DNA of 14,272 bases, taken from contig DNXU01000050.1 of assembly GCA_003505715.1 (NCBI GenBank), forward strand, positions 1 to 14,272, in the 5' to 3' direction. Source of the stretch: Cyanobacteria bacterium UBA8803 (GTDB lineage Bacteria; Cyanobacteriota; Cyanobacteriia; Cyanobacteriales; Coleofasciculaceae). The stretch's first letter is position 1. Every line of letters begins with the position of its first letter. The position numbers and the translations under genes were made by a program. Below the pieces are notes generated by a model. That model was not told the DNA's origin, searched no databases, and worked only from the letters and a program-made list of their open reading frames with translations. Shown one piece after another: positions 1 through 7,064 of the stretch.

Positions 1-28
1 AACCAACAACCAATAACCAACAACAAAT
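1..28. repeat. Heptameric short tandem repeat (AACCAAC/AACCAAT)
   Basis: Four consecutive heptamers: AACCAAC, AACCAAT, AACCAAC and the degenerate AACAAAT. They lie directly downstream of the recA stop codon and may extend left of the window. This is the short tandemly repeated repetitive (STRR) class familiar from filamentous cyanobacteria. No function is evident. Confidence 0.7.
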
Positions 29-29
29 A

Positions 30-1106
30 TTAATCTTCCTCAAAAATTTCTTCTTCTTCCTCAATCTCCAGGGGATTGACTGAGTTAGCTGACACTACCG
101 CTCCCATTTCAAGTTTGTCGCGCACTTGGCGATCGATATTAACGGCAAATTCGGGATTCTCTTCCAGATACTTGACCGTATTGTCCCGACCTTGGGCGAT
201 ATTGTCACCGTTATAGCTATACCAGGCTCCCTTACGATTAATAACACCTGTCTGTTCGGCTAGGTCAACCAGACAGCCCAAGCTGGAAATCCCTTGTCCA
301 AAGATAATGTCAAACTCGGCAATTCGGAAAGGTGGTGCAACTTTATTCTTGGCAACCTTGACTTTGGCACGGATACCGTATTCGCCTTCACTACCCTTCT
401 TCAGAGTTTGAATCCGGCGGATATCTAGACGCACTGAAGCATAGAACTTGAGAGCATTACCACCTGTAGTTACTTCTGGACTACCGTAGGTAACGCCAAT
501 TTTTTGGCGCAGCTGGTTGAGGAAGATCACGGTGCAACCTGATTTACCAATATTCCCAGCTACTTTCCGCAGTGCTTTGCTCATCAAACGCGCCTGCAAA
601 CCTACTTGGGTATCGCCCATTTCGCCCTCAATTTCCGCACGAGGCACTAAAGCAGCGACTGAGTCGATAATAACGATATCCACTGCCGAAGATCGCACCA
701 GTTGATCGACAATTTCCATGGCGGCTTCGCCATTATCGGGTTGAGAAACCAACAAGTTTTCAATATCTACCCCCAATGCTGCCGAGTAGGTAGGATCGAG
801 AGCGTGTTCGGCATCCACAAAAGCGGCAACACCTCCGGCTTTTTGCACTTCAGCTACTGCATGTAGCGCTAATGTGGTTTTACCAGAACTTTCCGGACCG
901 TAAATCTCAATAATGCGTCCTTTTGGCAAACCACCGCCCAAGGCTAAATCTAGAGTAATTGCGCCACTGGAGATCGTCTCCACCTTCATGCGGGTGGCAT
1001 CTCCCAGGCGCATGATCGAGCCTTTACCAAAGGTACGCTCGATCTGGTTGAGAACCAAGTTCAGGGCTTTTTCCTTGTCGGGACTTTTAGTGATTGGGGT
1101 AGCCAT
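30..1106 (-). CDS. recA: RecA recombinase
   Basis: DNA-dependent ATPase that forms filaments on single-stranded DNA, drives strand exchange in homologous recombination, and acts as co-protease for LexA-type repressors. The 358-residue protein has the usual RecA length. The Walker A motif GPESSGKT is at residues 70-77 and the Walker B strand VDIVIIDS at about 142-149. The L2/DNA-binding region around NQLRQKIGV and [12 protein letters not shown] is intact. The C-terminus ends in the acidic tail typical of bacterial RecA (run of Glu, then IFEED). The ATG at 1104-1106 gives the expected N-terminus; I see no clear Shine-Dalgarno sequence before it. It is divergent from xseA, with 268 bases between the two starts. 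The product is certain; its promoter is not clear to me. Confidence 0.99.
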   Translation of the reverse strand: MATPITKSPDKEKALNLVLNQIERTFGKGSIMRLGDATRMKVETISSGAITLDLALGGGLPKGRIIEIYGPESSGKTTLALHAVAEVQKAGGVAAFVDAEHALDPTYSAALGVDIENLLVSQPDNGEAAMEIVDQLVRSSAVDIVIIDSVAALVPRAEIEGEMGDTQVGLQARLMSKALRKVAGNIGKSGCTVIFLNQLRQKIGVTYGSPEVTTGGNALKFYASVRLDIRRIQTLKKGSEGEYGIRAKVKVAKNKVAPPFRIAEFDIIFGQGISSLGCLVDLAEQTGVINRKGAWYSYNGDNIAQGRDNTVKYLEENPEFAVNIDRQVRDKLEMGAVVSANSVNPLEIEEEEEIFEED

Positions 1107-1187
1107 TGATGTATTGAGAACTGTAGTGGGATAGGTTGGGAATGGTGCGAAAACTCTGCTCTATTTTAACGCTGACTGCCAACTTCT

Positions 1188-1216
1188 TTGAAGGTGACCT
1201 TATTGGTGTGTATAAT
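1188..1216 (+). promoter_or_regulatory. Sigma70-type promoter reading toward xseA
   Basis: A TTGAAG -35 hexamer (1188-1193) and a perfect TATAAT -10 hexamer (1211-1216) are separated by 17 bases, close to the housekeeping consensus. Transcription would start near 1223, leaving a leader of about 150 bases before the xseA ATG at 1375. On the opposite strand the same AT core reads TATTAT, with TTGACT (1238-1243) 20 bases upstream. That is a possible but badly spaced promoter for recA. Confidence 0.55.
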
Positions 1217-1255
1217 AGAGGATTAATTTATTTTCCCAGTCAAGAGGGTGACCTT
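1191..1255. promoter_or_regulatory. Two copies of an AAGGTGACCTT-like dyad flanking the promoter
   Basis: AAGGTGACCTT at 1191-1201 is a perfect 5+5 palindrome around a central G and overlaps the -35 end of the xseA promoter. AGGGTGACCTT at 1245-1255 is the same site with one mismatch, 54 bases downstream. The shared core GGTGACCTT is repeated exactly (1193-1201 and 1247-1255). Two phased dyads around a promoter suggest an operator for an unknown dimeric regulator. This is inference from symmetry and spacing only. Confidence 0.3.
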
Positions 1256-1321
1256 CCCTGATTTTAAGGGTGCAAATCAGATTTGCGGGAAAAATTTTTG
1301 GCCGATCGCCTCGGACAAATT

Positions 1322-1335
1322 GGAACACATGTACT
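1322..1335 (-). promoter_or_regulatory. Candidate LexA box upstream of xseA
   Basis: The minus strand reads AGTACATGTGTTCC, matching every position of the published cyanobacterial LexA consensus RGTAC-N3-D-GTWC-B as I recall it. It lies 40-53 bases upstream of the xseA ATG at 1375, between a weak -35-like CGGACA (1312-1317) and -10-like TAATAT (1335-1340). That is an operator-like position for a second, LexA-sensitive xseA promoter. A related sequence with two mismatches, AGTACATGACTTCC, lies on the plus strand over the xseA start codon (1370-1383). Confidence 0.5.
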
Positions 1336-1374
1336 AATATAGCATCGTTAAGTGAGTTTGCAAGCTGCAAGTAC

Positions 1375-2604
1375 ATGACTTCCTATCCTTCCAATTCACT
1401 ACTGCCAGAGGCAATTTTATCGGTCGGTGGGTTAACCGACTACATTCAGGAATTGTTAGAGCAGGATCGACAACTCCGGCGGGTTTGGGCAATCGGGGAA
1501 GTATCGAGTACATCAGGACATCGCAGTGGCTTGTTTTTCACCCTGCAAGACCCCAACACTAAGGCATCTATTCAATGTGTGGCGTGGAACTCTCAACTGA
1601 GCAAGTTAGTGCAGTTGCCAGTGCCGGGAGAACAGCTCATTATTTTGGGCAGTATCCGACTTTATCCCCAACGAGGACAGTATCAGTTAACAGTTTGGCA
1701 GGCATTGCCAGGGGGTGAAGGGTTGCAGGCGTTGCGCGATCGCCAACTGCGCAATCGTTTGGAGGCGGAAGGATTATTTGCACCAGAACGTAAGCGTCCT
1801 CTACCGACGCATCCCCAAATTATTGCCGTCGTAACCTCACCCCAAGCGGCAGCTTGGGGTGATATTCAACGCACCCTAAGACACAGATATCCCGGTTTGC
1901 AAGTCTTGCTATCACCCGCTCAGGTACAGGGAGAGGCAGCACCCGCATCAATTGTTGAGGCGATCGAGCGGGTGGAACAAGACGGCAGAGCGCAGTTGCT
2001 GATTTTATCCCGGGGAGGTGGCGCATCTGAGGATTTGGCTTGTTTTAACGACGAGCGGGTGATTAGGGCAATTGCCAATTGTGCAATTCCCGTCCTAACT
2101 GGGATCGGTCATCAACGGGATGAGTCCCTCGCTGACTTAGTCGCCGATCGCAGTGCCCACACTCCCACAGCAGCTGCGGAACAAGCGGTGCCAGAACTGG
2201 CGAGTCTTATTGCCGAACACCAAAAGCGACAAAGCGCTCTTCATAACGCCGCAGCCGAAATTTTAGCCACCTCTCGCCACCAACTGCAACGCCTGCAAGA
2301 AAGATTGCAACGCCTACCTCTTGACCGACAATTACAGCAAGAAAAAAAAGATATTGCCCAGAAACGCCAGCGGTTGATACAAGCATCATCGCAGCGTTTC
2401 CAGCAAGCGGCTCAGCAGTGCCAATTCTTACAACAAAAGCTAGCCACCCTCGACCCGAATAATGTTTTAAAACGGGGTTATGCGGTAGTGCGTTCCCAAG
2501 ATGGCACTATTGCGCGTTCGGCAAGAAATTTAGTTCCTGGGGACGAATTAAACATTCAGTTCAGCGAAGGGCAAGTCAAAGTCAAAGTAATTCGTAATTG
2601 GTAA
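1375..2604 (+). CDS. xseA: Exodeoxyribonuclease VII large subunit
   Basis: Catalytic subunit of exonuclease VII, which degrades single-stranded DNA from both ends in repair and recombination, in complex with XseB. From the ATG at 1375 the protein has 409 residues. It has an N-terminal OB-fold from about 15 to 110, beginning with the conserved SVGGLTDYIQELLE. The catalytic core carries VVTSPQAAAWGDI (152-164), RGGGASEDLACFNDE (213-227) and GIGHQRDESLADLVADRSAHTPTAAAEQ (split here as GIGHQRDESLADL from 243 and HTPTAAAEQ from 262). A Gln/Arg/Leu-rich coiled coil follows, ending in a RGYAVV segment and a basic C-terminus. An in-frame GTG at 1270 would add 35 residues, but they are unlike the family and would place the LexA-like box inside the gene, so I prefer 1375. 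No xseB is adjacent. Confidence 0.96.
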   Translation: MTSYPSNSLLPEAILSVGGLTDYIQELLEQDRQLRRVWAIGEVSSTSGHRSGLFFTLQDPNTKASIQCVAWNSQLSKLVQLPVPGEQLIILGSIRLYPQRGQYQLTVWQALPGGEGLQALRDRQLRNRLEAEGLFAPERKRPLPTHPQIIAVVTSPQAAAWGDIQRTLRHRYPGLQVLLSPAQVQGEAAPASIVEAIERVEQDGRAQLLILSRGGGASEDLACFNDERVIRAIANCAIPVLTGIGHQRDESLADLVADRSAHTPTAAAEQAVPELASLIAEHQKRQSALHNAAAEILATSRHQLQRLQERLQRLPLDRQLQQEKKDIAQKRQRLIQASSQRFQQAAQQCQFLQQKLATLDPNNVLKRGYAVVRSQDGTIARSARNLVPGDELNIQFSEGQVKVKVIRNW

Positions 2605-2672
2605 TTAGTAATTAGTAAAAAGTTTGCTTGTTGTACTATTACCAATTACCCATTACCAATTACCCATTACCA
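2595..2672. repeat. Inverted heptamer repeats between convergent xseA and the GTPase gene
   Basis: The left arm is TAATTGG, TAATTAG, TAATTAG (2595-2615) and contains the xseA stop codon. The right arm is five alternating heptamers ATTACCA/ATTACCC (2638-2672). The arms are largely complementary across a loop of about 22 bases, so transcripts from either side could fold into an AU-rich hairpin. The position between convergent genes suits a bidirectional terminator or transcript-end stabiliser. There is no proper U-tract, so this is only a possibility. Confidence 0.6.
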
Positions 2673-2696
2673 GAAAAGCTTTAGTATATTGATACC

Positions 2697-3332
2697 CTAC
2701 ATCCCTGCTGAAAACTGCCGCTTCGGCCATTGATAGGTACTCTTAGGAGTCGGCGAAATCGGTGGACTGGCTGCTGCCATACTTCCGGGTTGCGTCTTAC
2801 TACCATGCAAAATCTGGTGAGCCATCAAAACCATTAGTGTTTCAAATACAGACGTTCTGTCATTGGGATTTAAGGCCACAATCGGGGGTCGATGCTTATC
2901 ATTCATGTAGCCTAGGGCAAACATCACATGCTCTTGACCCAATGCTCCTGGCATATCCATGCAGGTTAGACCAATAATCATGGGGATTTGTACCCGCTGG
3001 TTCATAAAGGTGAGAATCTCGCGAGCATCGTTAAAAGCACTGGATCGATTTGCTGCTACTAGTAGGATATAAGCGTGAGCCCTGCGAATTAACAAATCCC
3101 ACATGAAATCAAAGCGAGATTGACCGGGAGTACCGTAGACTTGCAGTTCCATGTCTCGGCTCAAAGCGCGGCTGCCAAAATCGAAGGCAACCGTAGTTTT
3201 TTTCTTTAACAAAGATGTATCATCGGTAGCTTTGCGTTCGGTGTCTACAACTCCGTTTTGACTGAACGTCCGCACAAAGGTAGACTTGCCAGCACCGACC
3301 GTCCCTGTTACTACTACACGCATGGTTTCCAT
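2697..3332 (-). CDS. MglA/CvnD-type small Ras-like GTPase
   Basis: Small GTPase of the bacterial COG2229-like group, which normally pairs with Roadblock/LC7 proteins (CvnD with CvnB in Streptomyces conservons; MglA with MglB is a related pair). It has 211 residues. The G1 loop GTVGAGKST is at 10-18. G3 reads GTPGQ (67-71), so the usual Asp of DxxG is replaced by Gly while the catalytic-type Gln is kept, as in CvnD/MglA-like proteins. G4 reads TCMD (123-126), keeping the specificity Asp but not the canonical NKxD. A Pro/Ser-rich tail (about 178-211) has no lipidation cysteine. The start is supported by GGAG nine bases upstream. It is the last gene of the left globin-Roadblock cassette, 54 bases after the Roadblock gene. 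That Roadblock protein is its most likely partner or regulator. Confidence 0.88.
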   Translation of the reverse strand: METMRVVVTGTVGAGKSTFVRTFSQNGVVDTERKATDDTSLLKKKTTVAFDFGSRALSRDMELQVYGTPGQSRFDFMWDLLIRRAHAYILLVAANRSSAFNDAREILTFMNQRVQIPMIIGLTCMDMPGALGQEHVMFALGYMNDKHRPPIVALNPNDRTSVFETLMVLMAHQILHGSKTQPGSMAAASPPISPTPKSTYQWPKRQFSAGM

Positions 3333-3386
3333 TCGATTTTGCTCCGCAAATATTCACCGAAATTTGTAATTTTTAGAAAAATCAAA

Positions 3387-3758
3387 CTATAGTAAAGCGG
3401 ACTTCAGTTCGGCAAGGGTACGTTTAATTTCTAACATCAATACCCCCTGCTTGGCCGCTCTACTTGCCAGCACCAAAAAGACGGCATCCTCACCACAACT
3501 GGTCAAAATGCTGAAGCCTTCATCTCCCTCCACATAAATGCGATCGATCGCCCCTCGCACTAGTTCTTTACCAATTCGCTCTCCCAATGACAGCATAGCA
3601 GCAGACATCGCTGAAACCCTTTCGTCATCCATGCCACTCGGCAAGCTGGAAGCCAGAGGTAAACCGTCCGGTGTTACCATAGCTGCACCCTGGACATCAG
3701 GGGTTGCTGTCACAAAATTTTGGAGAATATGCCCCAGCTTTTGGGAATTTATAGCCAT
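3387..3758 (-). CDS. Roadblock/LC7 domain protein (left cassette)
   Basis: Single-domain Roadblock/LC7 protein of 123 residues. The family forms dimers that bind and regulate Ras-like GTPases (MglB, CvnB). The family signature of an alpha-beta fold is visible: VQGAAMVTPDGLPLASSLP near residues 22-40, then a Met/Ala-rich helix (SAMSAAMLSLGERIGKEL), IDRIYVEGDEGFSILTSCGEDAVFLVLA, and a C-terminal helix with KQGVLMLEIKRTLAEL. An upstream in-frame ATG at 3860 would overlap the globin gene and add 34 poorly conserved residues. The ATG at 3758 has AGGA eight bases upstream and gives the same MAINSQKLG start as its paralogue at 7065-7433, so I use it. The two paralogues differ at about 14 of 122 positions. 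It lies between the left globin (76-base gap) and the GTPase (54-base gap). Confidence 0.92.
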   Translation of the reverse strand: MAINSQKLGHILQNFVTATPDVQGAAMVTPDGLPLASSLPSGMDDERVSAMSAAMLSLGERIGKELVRGAIDRIYVEGDEGFSILTSCGEDAVFLVLASRAAKQGVLMLEIKRTLAELKSALL

Positions 3759-3834
3759 TGTTTTGTTCCTGGTAAAATTTTCTAGATAGTACGGCAACCA
3801 AATTTTATATGGGGGAGATCCTAAGCCTCTTTCT

Positions 3835-4389
3835 TTATGCCACCTCAGCACCCTTAGCAATCAGACGTTTGAACAGCCCTTCACTCCAACCTGTTTCTTG
3901 CAGAACAGCTGCTGCACTAACTTCTACATAGGCTTGCTCGATGAACGCTAAATCAATCATACACATCTGGCTTAAAGCCTCTTGAAGTGCTTCGGGTTTA
4001 CCATCAAGTTTTAGGCGTTTGCTAACTTCTTGAACCACGGTTGCCATCGCTGGCACAACATGTTGAGGGCCAATTCCAATCCGGACATGAACCAGACCAA
4101 TACGCCAGCGACGTTGAGCATAGGCATTTCCCCAGTCATCCATACCTGTAAACATTTCGTGAAACCATTCCACAAAGGTTCCATGTAAGCGATGGAGCCG
4201 ATCTGGGGTGCTATTCAAAATCTCATTCATTTCTGGATCGCTACTCAAGTAAGTATAGAAATGAGCAGCCATATCTGGAGCAATTTCTTTTCCCCAATCA
4301 GCATGGGCTTTTAATAATGCTTTATCAGCATCTGTAAAATTAACGCGATTTACCATCGCGGCCATAAAGGCATTGGGATCTAATGCCAT
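3835..4389 (-). CDS. Protoglobin-type single-domain haem globin (left cassette)
   Basis: A 184-residue globin of the protoglobin / globin-coupled-sensor type with no fused output domain. The signature RRWRIGLVHVRIGIGPQHVVPA (split as RRWRIGLVH, 93-101, and VRIGIGPQHVVPA, 102-114) places His101 as the proximal haem ligand. Tyr45 in HFYTYL corresponds to the B-helix distal Tyr of HemAT-type globins. These assignments rest on pattern matching to the family. Such globins bind O2, NO or CO; a sensor role is inferred because signalling genes follow directly. The ATG has AGGAG six bases upstream. It is first in the operon-like order globin, Roadblock, GTPase. It is about 72% identical to the second globin, most conserved at residues 79-120 and 145-178. 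The C-terminal half (CMIDLAFIEQAYVEVSAAAVL) is nearly invariant and may contact the Roadblock partner. Confidence 0.88.
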   Translation of the reverse strand: MALDPNAFMAAMVNRVNFTDADKALLKAHADWGKEIAPDMAAHFYTYLSSDPEMNEILNSTPDRLHRLHGTFVEWFHEMFTGMDDWGNAYAQRRWRIGLVHVRIGIGPQHVVPAMATVVQEVSKRLKLDGKPEALQEALSQMCMIDLAFIEQAYVEVSAAAVLQETGWSEGLFKRLIAKGAEVA

Positions 4390-4423
4390 AAGTATCTCCT
4401 GAAAAGTTTCTTTTTAGCAACTA

Positions 4424-4475
4424 TTTAATTTCTAGCAAATTTAGTTCGTTAATGTCTGCATATCATGACATTATA
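4424..4475 (-). promoter_or_regulatory. Left globin promoter and conserved leader
   Basis: On the minus strand a perfect TATAAT hexamer (4470-4475) is followed by GCAGAC (4454-4459) and then TTGCTAGAAATTAAA (4424-4438), 35 bases before the globin ATG. GCAGAC and the 15-mer occur in the same order upstream of the second globin, where the -10 equivalent is the weaker TAAACT. No convincing -35 is visible. Conservation inside otherwise diverged non-coding DNA argues for a function at RNA or DNA level. Confidence 0.5.
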
Positions 4476-4611
4476 TATATGAAGCTTCTATTTGCTTTTG
4501 CGAAAAGTTTTATTAACATTTGGAAAATAAAGATCGGCGAGAGGGGAATAACAGCAGAAAAAGTTTCATTTATTAGCTCTAAGTGACAGCTCATGGCTAG
4601 CTGATTACTAT

Positions 4612-4641
4612 GCTTTTCAAGGGCTAGCAGATGAATCCGGA
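4612..4641. promoter_or_regulatory. Distal upstream block shared by both globin genes (left copy)
   Basis: A 30-base block beginning GCTTTTCAAGG and ending GAATCCGGA matches 23 of 30 positions with 8260-8289, without gaps. It lies 223 bases upstream of the left globin start; the other copy is 205 bases upstream of the right globin start. It could be an activator site or a remnant of the duplicated segment. Confidence 0.4.
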
Positions 4642-4646
4642 ATTTC

Positions 4647-4679
4647 AGGGGTGCGTTACGCTCACGCTAACGCACCCTT
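4647..4679. repeat. Strong GC-rich hairpin repeat
   Basis: AGGGGTGCGTTA (4647-4658) pairs with TAACGCACCCTT (4668-4679) across a nine-base loop, with one G-U pair in RNA. A T-rich stretch (GTTGTTTTTTC) follows on the plus strand, so the element looks like an intrinsic terminator for plus-strand transcription, although no plus-strand gene precedes it. Very similar GGTGCGTTA/TAACGCACC palindromes are widespread in cyanobacterial intergenic DNA. It may instead protect the 3' end of the NB-ARC transcript, which arrives from the right. Confidence 0.6.
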
Positions 4680-4865
4680 GTTGTTTTTTCAATAATTTGC
4701 TGGGTTAGGTTAAAGTCGTAACCCACCCTAAAATTGATTCAAACCTCATAGGATCGCGCTTACAGCAGGCTAATTCAAGAATTATGTACTTTCATAAGAA
4801 TTAATTAAATTTAGTTGGAAATTATTTTGCCCAGATTTCATGCCGCCCCATACCGAGAATATCGC

Positions 4866-6854
4866 TCACCAGAAAATAATTAATAGGAACAAAGCCAGAA
4901 TCATCACTATCAAACCCCCTAAGAGATAGACGACGTGTCGCTGAGGCTCAATCTGATTGGCCTGGAGCGATACCTCTAAGTTTCCCTTGATAGACTGCAA
5001 CCACTCTGCTACCCGTTTGGACTTCGATAAGTCCGGATGCAGCTTGGTTAGAGAATCCTGCCAGAATAGAATAGCCCGGTCTTTGTCATTCTGCTGGGCA
5101 TAAACAATACCCATATTGGCTAGGGTTTGCCCTTCTCGGTAACGGTCTTTTAGCTCATCAAACAGGCTCAAGCTCTCCTGATAGCTATTGATGGCTTTCT
5201 CCCAGTATCCTTGCTGAGCGTAAACATTCCCGAGATTGCTCAAACTCTTTGCTACACCTGGGCGATCGCTTAGTTCGCTGAAAATGCCCAGACTCTGTTC
5301 GTAGCAATTGCTGGCCTTTTCCCAGTGACTCTTGAGAGAGTAAACGTTACCGAGATTAATCAGAGTTTGAGCTTCTCCCTGACGAGTACCCAGTTCTCGA
5401 CTCGCCTCCAATGCTAACCAGTGGGTTCGTTCCCAGTCAGCCCAGTAGTTATGAGTATTAAAAAAGTTGACTAAGTTCCTAGTCAACGATATCACTATAG
5501 TCCAAGCCTCTGCTTGGTGAGCCCACTCGACAGAGGCTAACAGATTGGGGCGTTCCATCTCGAACCAGTTGAGGGCAGCTAACAGCAAATTCCGCTCTAC
5601 GAAGGATTGGTCTTTGCCTTTAACGAGGAGTAGAGTTAACTGGCGACGGGTTTCCAGATTAAGAGCCAGATCCCAAATCTCGGTGGTTTCCAGATAGTAG
5701 CGACTAATCCTGAGCCGAGCTGCCTGCCTTGCCTCAGCTGGCTCTTCCTGAGCCAACTGCCCTCGGGCAAACAGGCGCACCGAATCATGGAAGCGGTAGC
5801 GCCCCTCACTGGTTAGCTCCACAAGCTGCCTATCTACCAAAGTCTGAAAAGACTCCTCGGCGATAACTGGCTCAGATTCTAACAGCGCCGCAGCGACTCC
5901 TGGCACGAAGTTGAGTCCTACTAGTAACCCCAGCAAGCGAAACAGACGAGCAGGCAGTGCCTCTAGTTCTTGGTAACTGAGGGTAAGGCTAGTTCGGACA
6001 TCTAGATCGCCAAGGCGTAACTGTATAAGTCGCTGTCGCCGCTCGGCCAGTTTACTGGCGTAATATGCCAGTCGCCAGTCTGGCGATGTCCGGAGGATGC
6101 CACCCGTAATCCGGATCGCCAGGGGTAGGCGATCGCAAAGGTCGAGAATTTGTTGGGTTGCTTCCGGTTCAGCAGTCGTGCGTTCTACCCCTACTAATTT
6201 TTGTAATAGCGATCGCGCCTCTGTATCGGTCATCACAGGTAAGTCTAGAATCATCGCTTCTTCCAAAGCAGGGAGGTGTCTGGAAGTTGTGACGAGGACA
6301 GCACAAGTGGCACAATCTGGTAGTAACGGACGGATTTGAAACTCATCGCGGGCATTATCCAGTAATACCAAAGCTCGTTTGTTAGATAACAACGAACGGT
6401 AGAGTTCGCTGCGCTCCGTCAAACTTTGTGGTATTAAAGGGTCATCCACACCCAAAGCTCGCAGAAAGCCAGCCAGCACCTCCAAGGGTTCCAGAGGCTG
6501 TCCCTCAGTGCCGCGCAGGTTGACATACAGTTGAGCATCCGGGAAATTAGGGTTCAATTCATGGGCAAGATGAAGGGCGAGGGCAGATTTGCCGACACCT
6601 GCCATACCAGTGACAACAGCCACGGAGTTGCCTGTCCCCCTACTGGCTGTTGCTTGTAACAGATAAGCTGTTAGGCGATCGAGTTCGGTTTGGCGACCCG
6701 TGAAGTCAGCCAGATCGGAAGAAAGCTGATGTACGGCAGTGGATCGGGTCCAACTTCCCTGAAATACCTGTTTGACCTTGCTAGAGTCAAAAACGACTGA
6801 ATCCTGCACTAGACCGTGAAAGTGCAGCTCATACCTGGGTTTATCTTCAACCAT
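4866..6854 (-). CDS. STAND (NB-ARC) ATPase with TPRs and C-terminal membrane anchor
   Basis: A 662-residue STAND-class signalling ATPase. The P-loop GMAGVGKS is at 83-90, Walker B ALVLLDN at 161-167, the TTSR sensor motif at 189-192, the GLPL-equivalent RLPLA at 242-246, and an MHD-like FHDSVR at 355-360 closing a winged-helix region. Three clear TPRs follow (about 494-527, 534-567, 574-607; repeated LGNVY..QGYWEKA pattern). The last 22 residues (641-662) are a hydrophobic membrane segment that would tether the protein with its bulk in the cytoplasm. Residues 1-60 match no effector domain I know. An in-frame ATG at 6932 would add 26 residues encoded mostly by heptamer repeats (HPSSFIPHPSSF), so I prefer the ATG at 6854, though its Shine-Dalgarno sequence is weak (GAG). 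It is third in the right cassette, at the position of the GTPase gene in the left one. Its ligand and output are unknown. Confidence 0.88.
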   Translation of the reverse strand: MVEDKPRYELHFHGLVQDSVVFDSSKVKQVFQGSWTRSTAVHQLSSDLADFTGRQTELDRLTAYLLQATASRGTGNSVAVVTGMAGVGKSALALHLAHELNPNFPDAQLYVNLRGTEGQPLEPLEVLAGFLRALGVDDPLIPQSLTERSELYRSLLSNKRALVLLDNARDEFQIRPLLPDCATCAVLVTTSRHLPALEEAMILDLPVMTDTEARSLLQKLVGVERTTAEPEATQQILDLCDRLPLAIRITGGILRTSPDWRLAYYASKLAERRQRLIQLRLGDLDVRTSLTLSYQELEALPARLFRLLGLLVGLNFVPGVAAALLESEPVIAEESFQTLVDRQLVELTSEGRYRFHDSVRLFARGQLAQEEPAEARQAARLRISRYYLETTEIWDLALNLETRRQLTLLLVKGKDQSFVERNLLLAALNWFEMERPNLLASVEWAHQAEAWTIVISLTRNLVNFFNTHNYWADWERTHWLALEASRELGTRQGEAQTLINLGNVYSLKSHWEKASNCYEQSLGIFSELSDRPGVAKSLSNLGNVYAQQGYWEKAINSYQESLSLFDELKDRYREGQTLANMGIVYAQQNDKDRAILFWQDSLTKLHPDLSKSKRVAEWLQSIKGNLEVSLQANQIEPQRHVVYLLGGLIVMILALFLLIIFW

Positions 6855-6871
6855 TGATTGCTCGACGGAGA

Positions 6872-7048
6872 GGTGAAGGATGAAGGATGAAGGATGAGGG
6901 ATGAAGGATGAAGGATGAGAGGACTTCTGCACTCAGGAGCTGAGTAGCCCGCTAATCCCCAACCTTGGGGGGCTAGGGGGGGGCGAGTGCGTAAGTCCTA
7001 GATGAGTTTTTTACTCATCCCTCATCCCTCATCCCTCATCCCTCATCC
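6872..7048. repeat. Opposed heptamer repeat arrays forming a long inverted repeat
   Basis: Seven heptamers of GATGAAG/GATGAGG type (6872-6920, outer copies degenerate) face five perfect CTCATCC heptamers (7014-7048), whose complement is GGATGAG. The arms can pair over 35 bases or more in several registers. Between them lie a CCCCAA/TTGGGG dyad (about 6957-6970), a G-rich stretch, and a small hairpin GATGAG/CTCATC with a T-rich loop (7001-7019). The structure sits between the right Roadblock gene and the NB-ARC gene. It could reduce read-through or set different expression levels for the two. Confidence 0.75.
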
Positions 7049-7064
7049 CTCCTAAATCTAATGA

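Larger units (their letters stand above)
4390..4865. other. Intergenic region between the two cassettes
   Basis: 476 bases without a credible gene. From left to right it holds the left-cassette Shine-Dalgarno sequence, a leader motif shared with the right cassette (4424-4438 and 4454-4459), a TATAAT-like -10 on the minus strand (4470-4475), a second shared upstream block (4612-4641), a strong hairpin repeat (4647-4679), and a smaller dyad TGGGTT/AACCCA (4701-4725). The rest (about 4726-4865), next to the end of the NB-ARC gene, shows nothing I recognise. Confidence 0.6.

Noticed and set aside
1270..1374. In-frame GTG extension of xseA by 35 residues
   Set aside because: The extra residues do not resemble XseA, the family-like sequence begins just after the ATG at 1375, and the extension would swallow the LexA-like box.
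3759..3860. Upstream start for the left Roadblock gene overlapping the globin gene
   Set aside because: The paralogue begins at MAINSQKLG and a Shine-Dalgarno sequence precedes the ATG at 3758; the extra 34 residues have no counterpart.
6955..6985. G-rich tract next to CCCCAA/TTGGGG as a G-quadruplex or CRISPR-like unit
   Set aside because: The G-runs are not spaced as a regular quadruplex and there are no repeat-spacer units; similar G/C-rich palindromes are common in cyanobacterial spacers.
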